Of a DNA stretch of 7,522 nucleotides, positions 7,016-7,522 are shown one piece after another. A model generated the notes under the pieces. That model had not been told where the DNA came from. It ran no database searches and worked only from the letters and a program-made list of their open reading frames with translations. Position 1 is the stretch's first letter, and every line of letters starts with the position of its first letter. The position numbers and the translations under genes were made by a program. Source of the stretch: SKLM01 sp964390305 (GTDB taxonomy: Bacteria; Chloroflexota; Anaerolineae; B4-G1); assembly GCA_964390305.1 (NCBI GenBank), contig CAYMHT010000129.1:1-7522 (forward strand), read 5' to 3'.

Positions 7016-7522
7016 CTACCGCAACCTGCCCGCAAAAAAGACCGCAATGTCCTCGCTGGGCCAGTAACAATCATTGTAGCCAGAAAAGGTCAGCCCGCAA
7101 GCGCGGCAGAACTCGATGGCAGGGTAGTTCTTGGTCTGAACCTCGAGCGTCAACCTGACCAGGTTGCGCTCACGTCCCCAGCGAGCAGCTGCTTTCAAAA
7201 GGGTCGTTCCGATCCCACGTCGCCTTCGAGAACGCTCCACCACCAGGTCGCCGACCCACGCGAGCCCGTGCTCGGGCTGGGCTGTCAGCGCCACGTAGGC
7301 GCATACCTTTCCGTCTATCTCCGACACAAGAAATCCGTCTCGCCGCTGCCAACCGGCGAACAGGTCGTTCCCCTGACGAGGATAGTCGACCTTGATCTCG
7401 CGCGGGAGACGCACCGTCCGAAACGACACGGTCTGCACACGGCCCTCCATCCGACTTTCCATTTGCCAGACGCGATCGGTGGTGTAAGAATGATCGAGCG
7501 CCCCGCAGGGCGCCAAGTCTTT
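7016..7522 (-). CDS. GNAT family N-acetyltransferase, 5' end beyond window
   Basis: Acetyl-CoA-dependent N-acetyltransferase of the GNAT fold; 168 residues are visible and the frame stays open to the window edge, so the true start is outside. A TTG at 7514-7516 gives an internal reading, but I reject it because GNAT proteins of this type usually begin with a beta strand and helix (RPA..DL..L) just before the visible LDHSYTTDRVWQM segment. Motif A is clear: WVGDLVVERSRRRRGIG supplies the R-x-x-G-x-G/A pyrophosphate-binding loop, followed by the TTLLKAAARWGRERN helix. Motif B is seen in LTLEVQTKNYPAIEFCRACGL, where the AIEFCRACGLTFSGY helix-strand is typical of RimI-like members. The substrate (protein N-terminus, small amine or antibiotic) cannot be assigned. 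Same strand as the regulator, 158 bases upstream of it. Family certain, substrate unknown. Confidence 0.92.
   Translation of the reverse strand, partial: KDLAPCGALDHSYTTDRVWQMESRMEGRVQTVSFRTVRLPREIKVDYPRQGNDLFAGWQRRDGFLVSEIDGKVCAYVALTAQPEHGLAWVGDLVVERSRRRRGIGTTLLKAAARWGRERNLVRLTLEVQTKNYPAIEFCRACGLTFSGYNDCYWPSEDIAVFFAGRLR

Noticed and set aside
7355..7370. GAAC and GTTC half sites resembling a Gram-positive LexA box near the acetyltransferase start.
   Set aside because: The spacer is five bases instead of four, and the site is inside coding sequence, away from dinB and ftsK; no SOS box was found upstream of the S1 gene or dinB.
7016..7516. A complete acetyltransferase starting at the TTG at 7516.
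   Set aside because: The frame is open to the window edge, and the visible start lacks the first strand and helix expected for the GNAT fold, so the gene is more likely cut by the window.

Overview
The window shows a GC-rich bacterial chromosome segment of housekeeping character. I infer a member of the Chloroflexota, with moderate confidence. The pointers, all from memory of family sequences, are: an acetyltransferase with an N-terminal LDHSYTTDRVWQM signature, a three-domain S1 protein beside an FtsK translocase, and a membrane regulator whose C-terminal helix-turn-helix module I associate with that phylum. There is no mobile element, CRISPR array, tRNA or rRNA visible, and no gene-free stretch longer than 160 bases.

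Layout from left to right: the 3' end of a DUF1622 membrane protein gene runs on the + strand (2-235). It meets a block of minus-strand genes end to end. Read in the direction of transcription (right to left), that block is: a 5'-truncated GNAT acetyltransferase (7522-7016), a 158-base gap with a weak candidate promoter, a 663-residue multi-pass membrane protein with a GAF-like region and a C-terminal HTH (6857-4866), a 112-base gap, a three-S1-domain RNA-binding protein (4753-3719), an FtsK/SpoIIIE DNA translocase (3712-1526), and a DinB-type Y-family DNA polymerase (1435-293).

The S1 gene and ftsK are separated by only 6 bases and are almost certainly co-transcribed and translationally coupled. 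dinB follows ftsK after about 90 bases, and its start is best placed at a TTG with a perfect AGGAGG seven bases upstream. The likely operon thus joins an RNA-binding/translation protein, a chromosome-segregation motor and a lesion-bypass polymerase. The membrane regulator upstream may be transcribed with them or separately.

No clearly new multi-gene system is visible. The item most worth a second look is the membrane protein at 4866-6857: a sensor-like architecture that ends in a putative DNA-binding domain, with no kinase, cyclase or phosphatase module.
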